Shown: positions 22,560 to 35,165 of the stretch, piece after piece
How positions within the stretch are numbered: the stretch's first letter is position 1
How the letters are laid out: every line of letters starts with the position of its first letter
DNA from: Amanita rubescens
Taxonomy: Eukaryota > Basidiomycota > Agaricomycetes > Agaricales > Amanitaceae
Assembly: GCA_015039365.1 (NCBI GenBank)
Contig: WION01000275.1
Span: forward strand, 1 to 64,000
Reading direction: 5' to 3'
Length of the DNA stretch: 64,000 bases
Program-made: the position numbers and the translations under genes
Notes under the pieces: model-generated
Told to the model about the DNA's origin: nothing
The model's database searches: none
Seen by the model: the letters and a program-made list of their open reading frames with translations, nothing else

Positions 22560-23165
22560 GCACCCTCGCACCCTCACAAACCTCCGCCGTATCCAAAATC
22601 TTCTCCACCACCTCTCTAAACGTCTCCGTCACACCCACCGCCATCTTTACCGACGCCTCTACAAAAAAGCGAGTCCATCTTGCGCGCATACGCTTCCCCT
22701 TCGGACGTGGGCACCTGCCAAGAATACTTCTTATCGACCTTATTCCCAACGAGAATCTTAACAATAGGCGTAGTGATATACGTCTCTAGCTCAGCGAGGA
22801 AGCGCGTCAAACGTTTCCCTTGAAGTCACGTCGTGCACTGTTGTACTTAGTCTAGTTTAAAACGCCAACTTTTTGAGGAACTCAAGCGTACCGAGAATGA
22901 CACCCTACGCACCGGATAATACGACAATGTGATGGTCTCAAATAAAACCGTTCTTGACCCGCCGTGTCCTGTCTAGGCCAATCCCATTAATCCAAATCCC
23001 AACGCCGCACACGTCCTCGGAGCCACACGTACCCATACTCAATTTGACTTTTCTTCCGCCTATGTGTACCTACTCGAGTGAGAGAAGTCCTCACTCACTC
23101 TGAAATCTACACCGATCATAGTGCTCGCTTGTCTTCAGGGAAGAGTCGGAGAGAAGGCATGGCTC
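22560..23165 (-). pseudogene. Rab18-like small GTPase remnant
   Basis: The minus strand retains IGVDFRV, GGRKVKLS, DTAGQERF, LAELETYITTPIVKILVGNKVDK, EGEAYARKMDSLF and GVTETFREVVEKILDT in different frames. These are Rab switch and G3-G5 regions, closest to Rab18. The first exons with the nucleotide-binding P-loop are absent. A six-T run before the G5 region puts the 3' part out of frame, and the exon after DTAGQERF is also shifted. It is therefore a dead copy; the intact parent gene is not in the window. Confidence 0.85.
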
Positions 23166-23269
23166 ATTTTCAAAAGTGTGTCGTTTAGTATGCCCCTTTT
23201 ATGTGGGAAATATAATATTAATAGATTTCACTAGTGAAGTACGTCAGATCAGATTGATTTGAAGCGTTT

Positions 23270-23532
23270 CTTTGGCATCAGACGAATATTCGAACAGAGA
23301 ATACGATCGATTGGCTGCATCGCGCGAGAGGAAGTAGATAAATTTCCTGGCAGGAAAAGTTGGGCGCCTTGGTTTTCACCTGACGTTAACACGACATAGA
23401 CCTGCCTGCGCACGCGTGGCAGGTTGGTGACGCGATTTTCCCAGCCAGGGGTAGCTCGTTGCACTCAGTGTGTGGGGCCGTGAATCGCTCCTCGGGGTCT
23501 CTCTTGAACGATGTGAGAAGTCGTTTTGGTCA
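23270..23532 (+). repeat. Dispersed repeat, short copy
   Basis: 263 bp that match, as reverse complement, 36946-37306. Shared blocks include GCATCAGACGAATATTCGAA, GACGTTAACACGACATAGAC, GCACGCGTGGCAGGTTGGTG and GATGTGAGAAGTCGTTTTGG. About 110 bp present in the other copy are missing after AAAAGTTGGGCG. No protein is encoded. Confidence 0.9.
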
Positions 23533-23684
23533 GCAGCATAATGACGGAATCACACAGCACTACGGCGCCGGCGTGCTCATCGCACCTTTTTATATACCCA
23601 TTGAAAGCGTAATCTTCTTCCCCCAGAGCTGGTCTCTTTAAACTGTGTCACCGCTTGTAACTTCGCATTTCAGAAAGCCGGCCT

Positions 23685-24388
23685 TTGGGAATATGCGTCT
23701 CTCACTTGCTATTATTCGTCGCCATACCCACGAGGGGGAATGGAAATTCAGACCGTGGATCCAGCGGTTCCCCGCCCAACCCGTCTAGCTCAAGCAGCGG
23801 CTACCCTTCCCACTCACCAGGTCCTCCGTCTCCCTTCAGCCATCCAGAAGAACCAGATACCAATCCCTTCCTTCCCTCCAATCCTCGATTTAGGAATTTG
23901 GCAGTCAGCAGATTCCGCATCCCGGACCTTATCATGTCGGGCAGTCTCTCGCTCCGCTCCCTCCCGTAGATCATCGTCAAAGAAATGTAATAATCCCCGA
24001 ACGGGGTCTCTCCCGTTTTTCACCGTACCCACGGGGTTCTCCTGGTCCTTCCGAGCCCCCTCCCGTAGGTCATGGTCGAGGACCACCGTTCGCCCCACTT
24101 TTCGTAGCGAGACTTCCTCAAGGACGTGCAAGAACCCTGAGACATCCTCGCCCCCATGTTATACAGCCTCAGCCTGATCCTAATGGCCCCACCCTTTATA
24201 GTTGCCAGGGTCGTGATAATTGCTGGTATTCTAACGACAAGACCAATTTCGAACGCCATCAAAAAATGGACCTGATACATAACCCGGAGAAACAATTTAG
24301 ATGCTCTTTTCCGGATTGTGGTAAATCGTACACGAGACCTGATGCACTCAAGAGACACCAGGACAATAAAGACCATCACCCATCATAA
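23685..24388 (+). CDS. C2H2 zinc-finger protein, model uncertain
   Basis: From 23894 to the TAA at 24386-24388 one frame stays open. It ends in two C2H2-like fingers: SCQGRDNCWYSN..FERHQ..LIH and FRCSFPDCGKSYTRPDALKR followed by HQ..KDHH. Upstream, 23685-23960 is open in another frame with a Ser/Pro-rich sequence (SSSSSGYPSHSPGPPSPFSH). I could not find a convincing intron that joins the two, so either a splice was missed or there is a frameshift. The product would be a small DNA-binding protein; the target is unknown. The start is not determined. Confidence 0.5.
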
Positions 24389-24643
24389 TTCATTGAATAG
24401 CAACCCTTCTTTCATTTCGTACTTTTACTACCGAACCCTTCTGAATTCAAACATTGGTAACCAACTATATGTCGACACTGCCGGTGCTCTAGCGTAACTC
24501 ATAGCGTAGACGGGTGTTAATCGTTTTAGTAGTACCGTGTACAAGCGTCTGATCCCCGTAACTTGTGAAGGTGAATGCATCGGAACTCGAACCGATGTTT
24601 GTTTGTCGCTGTGTACGCTCAGCTCGCTCTGCCTCGATGCGCG

Positions 24644-25153
24644 ATGGTCTACATCCATTCCTGGCAGGAGTTCCAGGATGCCGCTGAGGCCCTCTACGCC
24701 AAATCTCCAAACAAGGTCTTTTTCTTTCACTGTTTCTAGTCTGACGTCTGGCGTCTAACTTCGGATCCCTATCACCTCGCAGGCACGTTACTCCGTAAAA
24801 TGGAAGGCTTCCGAGGGCAAGCTCGTCTTAAAAATTACTGATGATACCACTGTAAGCACCTTCCATTTCTCTTACGCCCAAAACGAGGAATGTGAACCGC
24901 CCAGCTATTATAGTGCATCAAGTTCAAAACATACTCTTCCATCTTTCTCAATCGATTCGAAGCCCTTAATCTCTCTCTCATGCAGAAAATGCAGAATAGA
25001 CGTCAGAAAGAAAAGGAGGCCCGGTTAGAAATCCCGTTAAAGCCACAGTTGGGTCGCGACAGTCCCTTGCCGGGAACGATGACCCCCTCGGCTGGTCCTT
25101 CCGCGGGTAGTGGTGGTGGTGTGACAAAGAAGAAGCCAAAGAAGAAAAAGTAG
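24644..25153 (+). CDS. SRP9: Signal recognition particle 9 kDa-type subunit (Srp9/Srp21)
   Basis: Three exons (24644-24715, 24783-24851, 24914-25153) give 126 residues. The SRP9 core reads MVYIHSWQEFQDAAEALYA, ARYSVKWKASEGKLVLKITD and CIKFKTYSSIFLNRFEALN. A linker and a very basic C-terminus (KKKPKKKK) follow, as in fungal Srp21-type proteins that are longer than animal SRP9. With Srp14 it binds the Alu domain of SRP RNA and slows translation during targeting to the ER. All introns are phase 0. A dead partial copy lies at 21846. Confidence 0.92.
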
Positions 25154-25674
25154 CGAATCAAGTTGGAGCTACAACGTTCGTACTACTCTTTTTCTATTCT
25201 CGTCCGTCGACTAGGAAAAAAATTGACCCGCCCTTCTTGTACAGATATCATGCACATGATTCATACATATGCCCTGTGTACCGACGATATATTGTTGACA
25301 CTCATTTCAAAACATGTATCACGAACAATTGTGTGTTTCGTACGAGTTTGCAATTTATAGTCGGTCAGTCAGTTCGTTGCTAAATACCTCGTTTCATGGT
25401 CATGGCAGCACTGTGAGTCTCGTGGCCCAGCCAATGCATACTTGCAGTCTCGATTACGGCCTTTTTTACGTCAACGATGTTTAACACCAGACATGGATCA
25501 TTTGACTCCACTCGTTTGACATGAGAAAGCAAGTAAAGCTTGCCAGCACATCTGCATACTACGGCTATCAAAAAAAAACGCTCTAGATATCGAAACAAGT
25601 TTCGTTAATGACAACGTTCGTGATTGTCCCTGAAAATGCAAGATTGTTTAAGCTTTGGTCGGGCGACCGTCAGG

Positions 25675-26960
25675 CTAAATCGTCTCTTCTGGAATACGCA
25701 GACTGTGATGACGGGGCTTCCATACAGTCGTTACTCCACAATGCAGGGTGAGGCGCCGTATATCCTAAATCAAGTCCTCTCGAAATCCACCGAACCCTGG
25801 TTGACGAGCTTCGACCTGGTCGGCTTGACAATTCGTACCTCCGTATACACGATCGCTTCTTGAGGCTGAAACAGCTGGGTGTGGAATCCACCGACTGCAA
25901 GTGACGAAGCTTCCATACAGTCGTCTTGACAATGCACGATCGTTCGTTAGCCATCATTGGTGCTGGCGCAGGTACGGGGGGGCTGAGACACTGTAATCCG
26001 AGAAATCCACCGAATGCTGGTACAAACCTCCACCATTTCATTACGGTTCTCCGTGCATGCACCCTATTGTGCGGGCTGAAACGTTGCGCGTCTAAAATTG
26101 TGTCTTCTGGAATCCACTGGATGCTGGCTGAAGAGGCCTCCATTGTGGTCGTCTTGACAAACCGTACCTGATCGTTCGTTAACCGCCACAGTGACTCGCG
26201 CAATCTCCCGGTACGGGGCTGAGACACTGTCATCTGGCAATCCATCCGCTATTCACTACGGTCGTCCGTATGCATGATCGCTCGTTCGCCGCAATAGTGG
26301 CTGACCCAATTGCCTGAGGTGCGTGCACCTATCAAGCGAGCTGATACGTCTAACAACCTGTCTTCTGGAAATCCACCGAATGCTGGCGATGAGTCTTTAA
26401 TCCGTACTACAATATGGATGATTGCTCGTTAGCTGCAATAGTACCTGGCGAAATTCAGGCCGAGATGCCGTGTATCTAAATCTGCCTTCTGAAAACCCAC
26501 CGAATGCTGACTGACTAGGTTCTTACCATTTCGTTACGGTCGTCCGTATACGCGATCACTCGTTCACCGCAATACATAGCACCATCCGGCATATACCTAT
26601 CAGGGCGGGCTGAAACACCGCGTATCTTCTGGAGCTTGGTCTGCTGACTGACCAGACCTCCACTATTTCAGAACCATTACGGTCGTCTTGGCAATCCGCA
26701 CCACCGCCATAGAGCGGGTTGAAACACGTGTCTAAAATCATCTTCTGGGAATCCAGCAGCTGACCGGGCTTCCATTATTTCTGGCGGTGGTCTCGACAAT
26801 TCGTACCACCTCTATATCTATATTCAGGATTGTTCATTGGCCGCAACAGTGGTTGGCGCAATCACCAGACACGCACCTTATCGAGCGGGCTGAAACGTAT
26901 ATCTAAAATCGTCTTCTGGGAACCCACCAATCGCTGGCTGCATCCAATTCGCTGCCTTGC
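25675..26960. repeat. Degenerate satellite, about ten units of roughly 105-190 bp
   Basis: A recurring series of phrases: CTTCTGGAATCCACCGAATGCTGG, CATTTCATTACGGTCGTCCGTAT, CGATCGCTCGTTCGCCGCAATAGTGG, then GAGCGGGCTGAAAC. TCTGGAA-type anchors occur near 25685, 25880, 26005, 26108, 26233, 26367, 26492, 26627, 26745 and 26920, most 105-135 bp apart. Units are strongly diverged and some phrases are missing in some units. No coding frame fits the period. Confidence 0.8.
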
Positions 26961-29900
26961 CAAACAAACTTTTTTGGTTCCAGAGTTATGTACCTCATTC
27001 ACTCCTTTGTCGATCATATCTGGTGGAGGGGACCGCGATGTGGAGATCGCGAAACGGCGGTCGATGAAAATGTCCAAAAATACGTCAACGTGGGCGTTCC
27101 GCAATGCGGGTTCTCTGTTGGTAAATCGAGCTATTGCGTTGAGAAAAGCGTTGTTGATGAGAGATCGTGGATATGGACAGATCTGGCCGTACTTGCCCAT
27201 GCGATGATATCTTGCCACAAAAAATGAGAGAAAGTGAAGGAAAGGAAAAGAACTTAATTCCTCGGCTTGCAAATGCATCCGTGCAAGGCCCAAACAGCGC
27301 CGCCTATGGCGGATGATCCTCTCACTAGGCACACAGTGTTCTCACGGTATTGCGAAGCGCCACAGGCGCTTCTATGCGGTCAAGTGCCACGGTATAAGTC
27401 CGAATGCTCAGCAACGAATAGCACGGGAGGCCGACTACCCCAATTTACCATGGGATCAGGAGAAGCGCCATTGTGCACTATTCCTGGAAGTTCAGGTATG
27501 CATCTTATCTGGTCATCACGAATATATCGCATCGAGTCAATACAGGCAATTCTTCCCGCATCCTTTCCCGCGCAGCTGATTTTCAATCCTCTACTTCTCA
27601 AGCCGTCCCATTGGCCTTTTTTTTTGGAGCAGTGACGACCTGTCTTTGTGCTGCTTTCGTCAATGTGCGCACTTGATTACGGAAAGGCTGAAACACACAT
27701 TGTCCTGCTACTGAGCCCGCAGAAGTCCGACAGAAGCACAGATGTCCATCGTTCGCCAAGGACTGCGGACGCCAACTAGGCTGTGGAAAGGTCATCTGCC
27801 TACTTGCCAGAATTCTCCGTGGTCAGCGGATAAAAATTCAAATTTTATGACTCGACCATCTCGAGTGTCTCTAGTAAAGACAGACCCTCTCGGCATCATA
27901 GGTTTTTTTTTTCAAAATTTTTATAGAGCAGGTACATATAGACCGGAATCATCTGTTCTCCACGCGGTCTAGCGGTAAAATTTAGTGGCAATCATCAGCT
28001 CTCGAATTGGATCTAGACTCCCTTGCGCCTAGCCAATAAGTCCCTCAAACCTTGACGTGATTTACCGAGATCCTTCGCAACGGTCCATATTACAAACTAA
28101 TACATACCGTAACAAACGAAGCCTTAATTCCACGTGGACGATGGCCGATGCCCAAATACGGACAATGCCATTGAATTCAACTGACCCTGCTAATTGAACG
28201 ATGATTCACAACCAATCCGACTGCCCGTCGTCGTCTCCATAAGACGGGCGCGACGCTAGTGTCCACAGCTTCTTACATCCCCAATAGTCGTCCGAATGAT
28301 ACGTGGCACACTATTCAATAGGTACCTCAGAAAGCTTAAGCAGGTTGGACCTAACTCTGATATGATAAATTTAACCCACATGCCAATATTTGCCGTTCCG
28401 GATTGCATTATCGACATTTGTCAAGACGATCAGGTTTGCGATTTCGCACCCGACTTTACCTTCCCGAGCGCTCCTTCGCAACGTCGAATCTTACCACACT
28501 CATATTCCCATTCAGGATGCCAGCCCGACAAACGGAGGGGCATCCGTACATAATTGCCTCGCGTGGTCTTCCCATGAGATCGCGTGGCTTTGATCATGAT
28601 TCTGAGTCTATGTAATCTGGGGTGCGCATCAAGGAGGTCGGATTTTCCCGAAAATCAGCGCTATTCCGAGAGGTGCATAACTGTCTTCTTCCGTCGCCAA
28701 AGGCTGCTACAGGGGCAATCGATTGTAGTCGATAACACGGATCGGCGTTCCTACAGTCTCCATTTTCGCAACTTCAGCGGTACGTTACGGAGCTGAATGC
28801 TATCTCTTCGCAGTTTGCCAAGAGTACTGCGTATAGTCGGTGCCGCCCCTCGGTGTGAGTATGCCGCTCCTCTTTTCCGGGCAAAGAATTTCCGGCATCT
28901 CCGAATCAATAAATGGACCAAATACGAAATAAAAGCAGCACAGGATTTTGTCCCTGGGTCGACCCAAAGGGGGTAAACCTTTCAAGTATGTGAAAGTGTA
29001 ATTCGGGAAAAACACAAAGCAAAGTCCGGATATCTTTTGTCTAACCGGGGCACATGGGCTAGTTGACGTAGATTGACGTGCGTGACAGTTGGTTGGCAGG
29101 AATCATCATGCCATTCGGTGCTTCCGTATACCTCGCTCAGTCACTCATCTGGCAGTTTTTATCGTAATTCGAACCTCATTGTGATGACGACTGAGCAAGT
29201 TCCGCGCTCACCGGATATTTTCGGTCTTACGGCGCTTCCAGTGATGAACGTCATCAGTGCGCATCTGCAAATGCCCAGGATCGGCGTGCCCACGCCACCA
29301 ACACAATTGTATTGAAAATACCGGTTCAGTGATCTAGCCGTTGAACCGGTACCAACCAGTTATTAAAATATTCCCGGGAATGTCGTATTGACAGGACCTT
29401 GATGATTGTAGCCCGAAACATGGAAAAGAAACAAGAGGAGGTGATGGAACGGAGTGCATCAATATAACCGCAGAAGATCTGTTTAGTCCTGTAGAAAACA
29501 TTGGGAGTTCAGCTTCATACCCTGCCTGGAAAAGTCATGGCCTCTCAAGATACGTAGCAGCAGAAAATAACCGTTCAACGAGCGAACCGGATGTTTCACC
29601 ATCGATCAACGCGTCTTAATCTTCTCTGCCGTGGGCGTGGTAAGTCGGCATAACCAGGACTTTTGATCGTGTTTCGGTACCGAACGATTTTACGAGCATC
29701 AAATGTCGCATTATTATGTCGAGTTTGTTAAAGGAGTCGAAGATTGGGATCTTGTTACAACTTCGAATGACTGCCAGATCAACATCAGTAGATTACCCTA
29801 GATTTGCCACGACGCGGGGAACACCGGCAAGCAAAAGATCATCCAGACGTGGTTTAGCTACCACGGTCACCTCCGGGGAGGCAGTCATTGACTGTACCGT

Positions 29901-31429
29901 GCAAAGGACTCGTACATCGGAGCGAAGCCTCGCGCGAATAGTGGCACATCCTTAGCGGCATCAGGAGGGCTCTGACATTGACAATGACATATCTGTCTCG
30001 TGCTTGTGGTGACGCTATTCCATTTAAGTTGTAGCCTGCAACATAACAGTCGATTTGCCACATAGATGTTTAAATCGGTTAAACTTCGAGTGGAACAAGG
30101 GCTACGCTGTTCAATGATCGAACTCACCCTTTCTCGGATGGGTCCGACGACGAGTACCCACAAAAAGTAACCGTAACACGACCCAATTCTGTCGACAAAC
30201 AGCAGAACAGGCGCAGCGGAGAGCCGCCACCCCCAAGCGGGGCGCAACGTTTCCGGAGAATGGAACTTTGCCTTCCGTCTAACACGTCGTAAGTGCGGAC
30301 AAGGGACATGTTATCCGTGATTTACGTGCATATTTTGGAATCCTATAAAATAATGATATGAGAGGCACGTGCGGAATAAAATGGGGATATATTAATGACT
30401 GATCTTTTTGAGGTTGATCTGGATGTGGAGTGAACCAGAGATGCGAATTTCGCTCCATCTGACCTGGAGACACTGGTGTCCGTTGAATGGACGGTGTAAC
30501 TAAAAATACCACACGTCGGTGACCTATTATAGTCCTACCAGAAAGCCATGGCGCCTAAGCGAGGCCTGTTGTCAGTTCAGCTCTGCTAGGCAGCGCTGGT
30601 TGCCTGTGCCGGAGAGAAGATGACAAAAAATTGCCACGCCACAAAGGCACTGGCATAGCCTCGGGACTAGTGGGTAAGTCGGGGAGGGTTGCATACCAAC
30701 CGCTTTTTTGGGAAACAGGAATGATAAAGCTACCTGGACATCAGCGGCGCAAAGAGCTATTCTTACGAGGGATAATTCTCAGACTGGGAGACTGAGAAGG
30801 CAGTTGCAGACCGAATGAGTAGAGGAGAATTATGAAATTGGCACAGCCTTGTGAATGATATGATCATCGTTGAGATCAAAAAACTGCCTATATTAGCTGA
30901 AGCATGGCGATGAGGTGTGACGATGATCAAACTGTGACCGGGAGATAGACCGCGGCTGCGCGACCCTTTGTCAACGAACCACGCGGGGCGCGCCGTACGA
31001 ATGGGGAAAGCAAGATGGACACCGACCCTCAAGGATCAAGATCCGTGAGGGAGGGCCCAAACTACATTCGCAGGGAGTGGGGAGGGTCGATTGGTAGAAA
31101 GTACAAGGGGTAACGGAAAGGCCCTTACGGAGGGGCGGGGAGGGAGGACTTACGTGAGCTGTGTTCCAAGGCCAAATCGGAGGGTCGGATAGCAACGGTA
31201 TTAACCCCGATAATGGAGAATATATTTAATTATAATTATTACGGTCTACATATCACATCCTCCATCTGCGCCCACTCTCCTCCTCCTGCCTCACCTCGTT
31301 GCCTTATTCTTCTTTATAATCGCACACGCCCTTCTAATAAGTCCGGGCCCAAAAGCTAATCTTGCTTAATTCTATCTTACTCTGTCGGTTTAAATTCAGC
31401 TTACCCTCCCCACAAACATACTGACCTCC
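26961..31429. other. Gene-poor stretch, nothing recognised
   Basis: About 4.5 kb upstream of STE12. Short reading frames up to about 155 codons occur on both strands (for example minus 27332-26862, minus 30247-29885), but none has a recognisable motif or convincing splice sites. A perfect 10-bp inverted repeat with a 13-nt loop lies at 29319-29351. The last few hundred bases are pyrimidine-rich and probably the STE12 leader. Confidence 0.4.
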
Positions 31430-34400
31430 ATGTTCTCCCAAGGGCCGCTTATTCGACTCCCAACCCCAATGGCCGACTCTTTTCATTCTAGTAACCCTCC
31501 ATCAGCTATTCATCAACCCCCTTACGGCGATTCCCCTTCGTCGCTCCACTCATCGCCTCAAGCTTTCGCTGCTGAACATGACTCCCATTCCTCCGCCTTT
31601 TCATATCCTTCATTAACCCGCCCTCCCAATCGTCGCCCCCACAACTCCTTCTCTTCAACCATGTCTCTCCACGTTTCCACAAACATCGAGAGCGAACATG
31701 ACCTCAACGAAGCCACTGCTCGCCCCGGTAATGCCCACAAGCATGCCCAGTTTCATATGTCGATATCTTCGCAACCCAGCGACTCTCACTTCGAGCCCGC
31801 TCAAGCCAACGGAAGTGAGAGCGATGACGGAGCATCGCATCACCGGAGCGACGTACTCCAATCGCGATCACAGGATGGCAGTGCACCCGCCTCTGTCGTC
31901 CCGCAGGGCCTATCGAGACCGCTCACACCTCAAGAGGACGAGAAACTGGCATACCTGGAGCGCTTGAAGCAGTTTCTTGCATCCGCCCCTTCGTATTGGG
32001 ATTCGAACGATCCATCGGCGTCGAGCTCAAACTCATTTGCTAATAATGGTTTTAATGGGCCCGCAATTGACATGGTTGCTCACCGGTCTATGGCACTTGG
32101 ACACGCACCACCCCACCCCCAGCTGAACCGGTTCTTGTTACCTTCACAAGAGTTCGTCACATGCGTCCTTTGGAATGGGCTTTATCACATCACCGGAACT
32201 GATATTGTCCGTGCACTCGTGTTCCGATTTGATGTGGGTATTATTATTTTGCTTCGTGGTACCCAAGCTTACAAATGTCACGCGTCCTTCAGGCTTTCGG
32301 TCGACCGGTTAGGAATATGAAAAAGTTCGAGGAAGGCGTCTTCTCTGATTTGCGGAATCTAAAACCCGGGGTAGATGCTTGCTTGGAGGAGCCGAAGGTG
32401 AGCCGGACCCTTCTGTTCGCTTCCTATGTTCTCGGCTACCTGAGATACGGGGTTCATACGGGGTCTTCTGCACATGCTAGATGCGTGGTGGCGTAGAACG
32501 CCCATACGATCAAATTTGTCTCGGCGAATTCCTATTTTGTCATTTTACTTCCGCTAATTCAATCGACGCTAACTTAATCACCGCTTCCCTTTCAGAGTCC
32601 GTTCCTTGACTTGCTATTCAAGTATCAATGCATTCGCACGCAAAAGAAGCAGAAAGTGTTCTACTGGTGCGCGTTGCATCAGATGTTACGAGATATGGAC
32701 TAATTTTCTCGCTTTAGGTTCTCTGTGCCTCACGATCGGCTTTTTTTGGACGCTTTGGAACGTGACCTAAAGCGCGAGAAAATGGGTCTTGAGTCAACAA
32801 CAGAAGTGGTTGGCGAGCCTGCGTTATCTTTCACCTACGACCCCAAGCGCAGTCTCTATGAACAGTTTTCCCGCGCTGCTCGTGAGAGCGACGAATCTGA
32901 TGACCGGAAATCTCCAGAGAATACCGAGTCGCATACGGATGGCAGCAGTTCCCCGGACGCCATGGATACCTCTGAATCGTCCCCGACCTCCACAGACGGG
33001 AAGGATCACGAGGCTAATCCTGGTGACGTACGAATGAGCGGTTCTCCCGATAGCGAAGATGGCTCAAAGATGAAACCAGCAAGCGTGACTTTATCACGAA
33101 AGAAGTCTGCTCGGCACTTCGGTGCGCAGTACCTCATGCTATTCGAGATGAACCAGGGAAGTCCGAATTACAAAATTAGAAAGAAGAAAGCTGGTGTGAA
33201 GGGGAGCAGCGGTCTCGCTTCTGGTCCTATATCGTCCGCGAGGAGAGATTTCGATCCGGAACGAGCAAGATTGCACGGATTTCCCGGAATGGGCGATAGT
33301 GGTATGATGCTTCAATTTGAAGGGGAAATTAAGAGGGAAGGAGACGGTATGAACGCTGCGGAAATATTCAGACTGCAAGCTTTGGGTGAGCTTGCTCCGG
33401 CGGATGGCAAGATCAAGGCACCTCGCCCTCAACCGCTGGTTGGAGAAGCAGAAGTTTATTACCATCCAAGCAGCAATATTCAGGGACAGTCATTCATGAG
33501 CGGACATCCAGGGGGTATTATGGCACACCAACGGCACCGAAGCCATGAAGCTGTTCATCGTCACACTTTTCCTTCCGCAAGCAACGCGCCGAACGTGTCT
33601 ATGGGATTTGGCTCTTCACCACAGCTTGCTGGTGACTCACAGGACGGTACCTCCATAGCACGGACGAAAGCTTTTGTCTGCCCACTGTTCTCTTGTGGAC
33701 GCATGTTCAAGCGCCAGGAGCACCTCAAGCGCCATCTCAGGACGCATACAATGGAACGACCCTACGCATGTCCTCGTTGCAAAAAGCGCTTCTCACGGAG
33801 CGACAACCTCAACCAGCATCTCAGAACACACGACAGGGGAGGTCCGATCACTATGCATGACAACAGCAGCAGTGATTGGAACGCGATTGATGAACTCAGC
33901 GATGCCGACGACCATCACCGACCGGGAAGACTCAGTCGCAGCAGCAGTGTAAGTGGAACGGAGAGCGAAGGCGTTGACGACCTGGACCCCCGCCAAGGGA
34001 TGCTTAATATGTATAGAGGCGACTACGCCATGGCTGGCGAGGGTCTTGGGATGTTCGGAGGAGCGGCTGCCGGTATGGGTATGGGGCAATTTGGGATGGC
34101 TACCCTCGGAAACTCGGCCGCCGTACCAGGTAACTCCATTGGCCCTCAATTCGGCAATTCGACCAATGGCCTCGGCCTGGACGTGCATGATATGAACATA
34201 TCGGGTTCCGACGTCGAGCCTGATGGAACGATGATGGATCGCGGTAACCATCATGGAGACACATATGGACAGGGCGGTGACCTTTACTACCTCCCACCTG
34301 GTAAGTCTGATTTTTTGTTCGTCGCAATGACAGACGGTAACGCAGGTCATTCGTAGATTCACAATGGGGTCTCCGCACTCAGCCGAGCCCGTCGTTCAGC

Positions 34401-35165
34401 TCGTCAAGCGAGCCCTCGCCACCAGGTGCAATTCCCGTGGCGCGGAACAATAGGAGTGATTCTGCCGCTGGATACATGTCGTCGTCATCTTCTTCCGCTG
34501 CCTCGAGCTACAGTGATGAGTTTGGATCTTCCATGTCTGCGCCTTCTCATAAACAAGCGTTCGAGCACGCTATGTACCCCCCTGGCGAAATTGCTGCGAT
34601 AGCGGCTGCCAATGGAGGTACGGGCGCGATTCGGAGGCACCGTAGCATGACACCCTCGGTCGTGCGCAATACGGAACCAATACGTTCTAGGCCAACGACC
34701 GCAGGTAGTGACTTTTCCAGTGTGGGGAGTAGATCACCCGGTCCCAATAACCGAGCGTATCATCCATACGCGCCTTACGGCTCGGCATCACAATCAAGGA
34801 CAAGTTCAACACATTCCAGCCCTGCCGTGGGCCCTGTTCCCCTGAATGGTGACGGGTTGCGGAGATCCAACTCAAGAAGCTCGAATTTCGGGGGTGTCCC
34901 AGAGCAAATGAAAGGGTTCGTAGATATGACCCTCGATTCATCTTCGCAGCCGCCGATGTTCCGTACGGACTCGCCCGGGACGTACTCCGATTCACCTGCG
35001 CATTTTGGGACGGATTTACCGGCGCAATATAGCTCAGGAAGCTCATCTGAGGCATTCGGACAGCCAACATCAGCACCAGTCTCGTTCGTTATGGGCGGCA
35101 ATCAACCACCACATCAGAGCCAATTTGGCGGATTCTATCATCCGCAGCAGCATGTCACGCTTTGA
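31430..35165 (+). CDS. STE12: STE12-type transcription factor with C2H2 fingers
   Basis: Five exons (31430-32233, 32293-32397, 32596-32666, 32718-34300, 34357-35165) give 1123 residues. The STE homeodomain-like domain starts near residue 230: [74 protein letters not shown]. Two C2H2 fingers lie near 645-700 ([20 protein letters not shown].., [19 protein letters not shown]..). This pairing is the basidiomycete/filamentous form, absent from budding yeast Ste12. It acts downstream of the pheromone/filamentation MAP kinase in mating, invasive growth and fruiting. The N- and C-terminal regions are Ser-rich and low-complexity. An in-frame ATG at 31469 (MADSFHSS) may be the true start. The second intron (198 nt) is long for this genome. 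Confidence 0.95.

Noticed and set aside
24570..24600. tRNA-like B box (GGTTCGAGTTCC on the minus strand)
   Set aside because: No matching A box, acceptor stem or anticodon arm; it is part of the SRP9 leader.
25675..26960. CRISPR-like array
   Set aside because: Units are diverged and lack uniform spacers, and the genome is eukaryotic; it fits a degenerate satellite.
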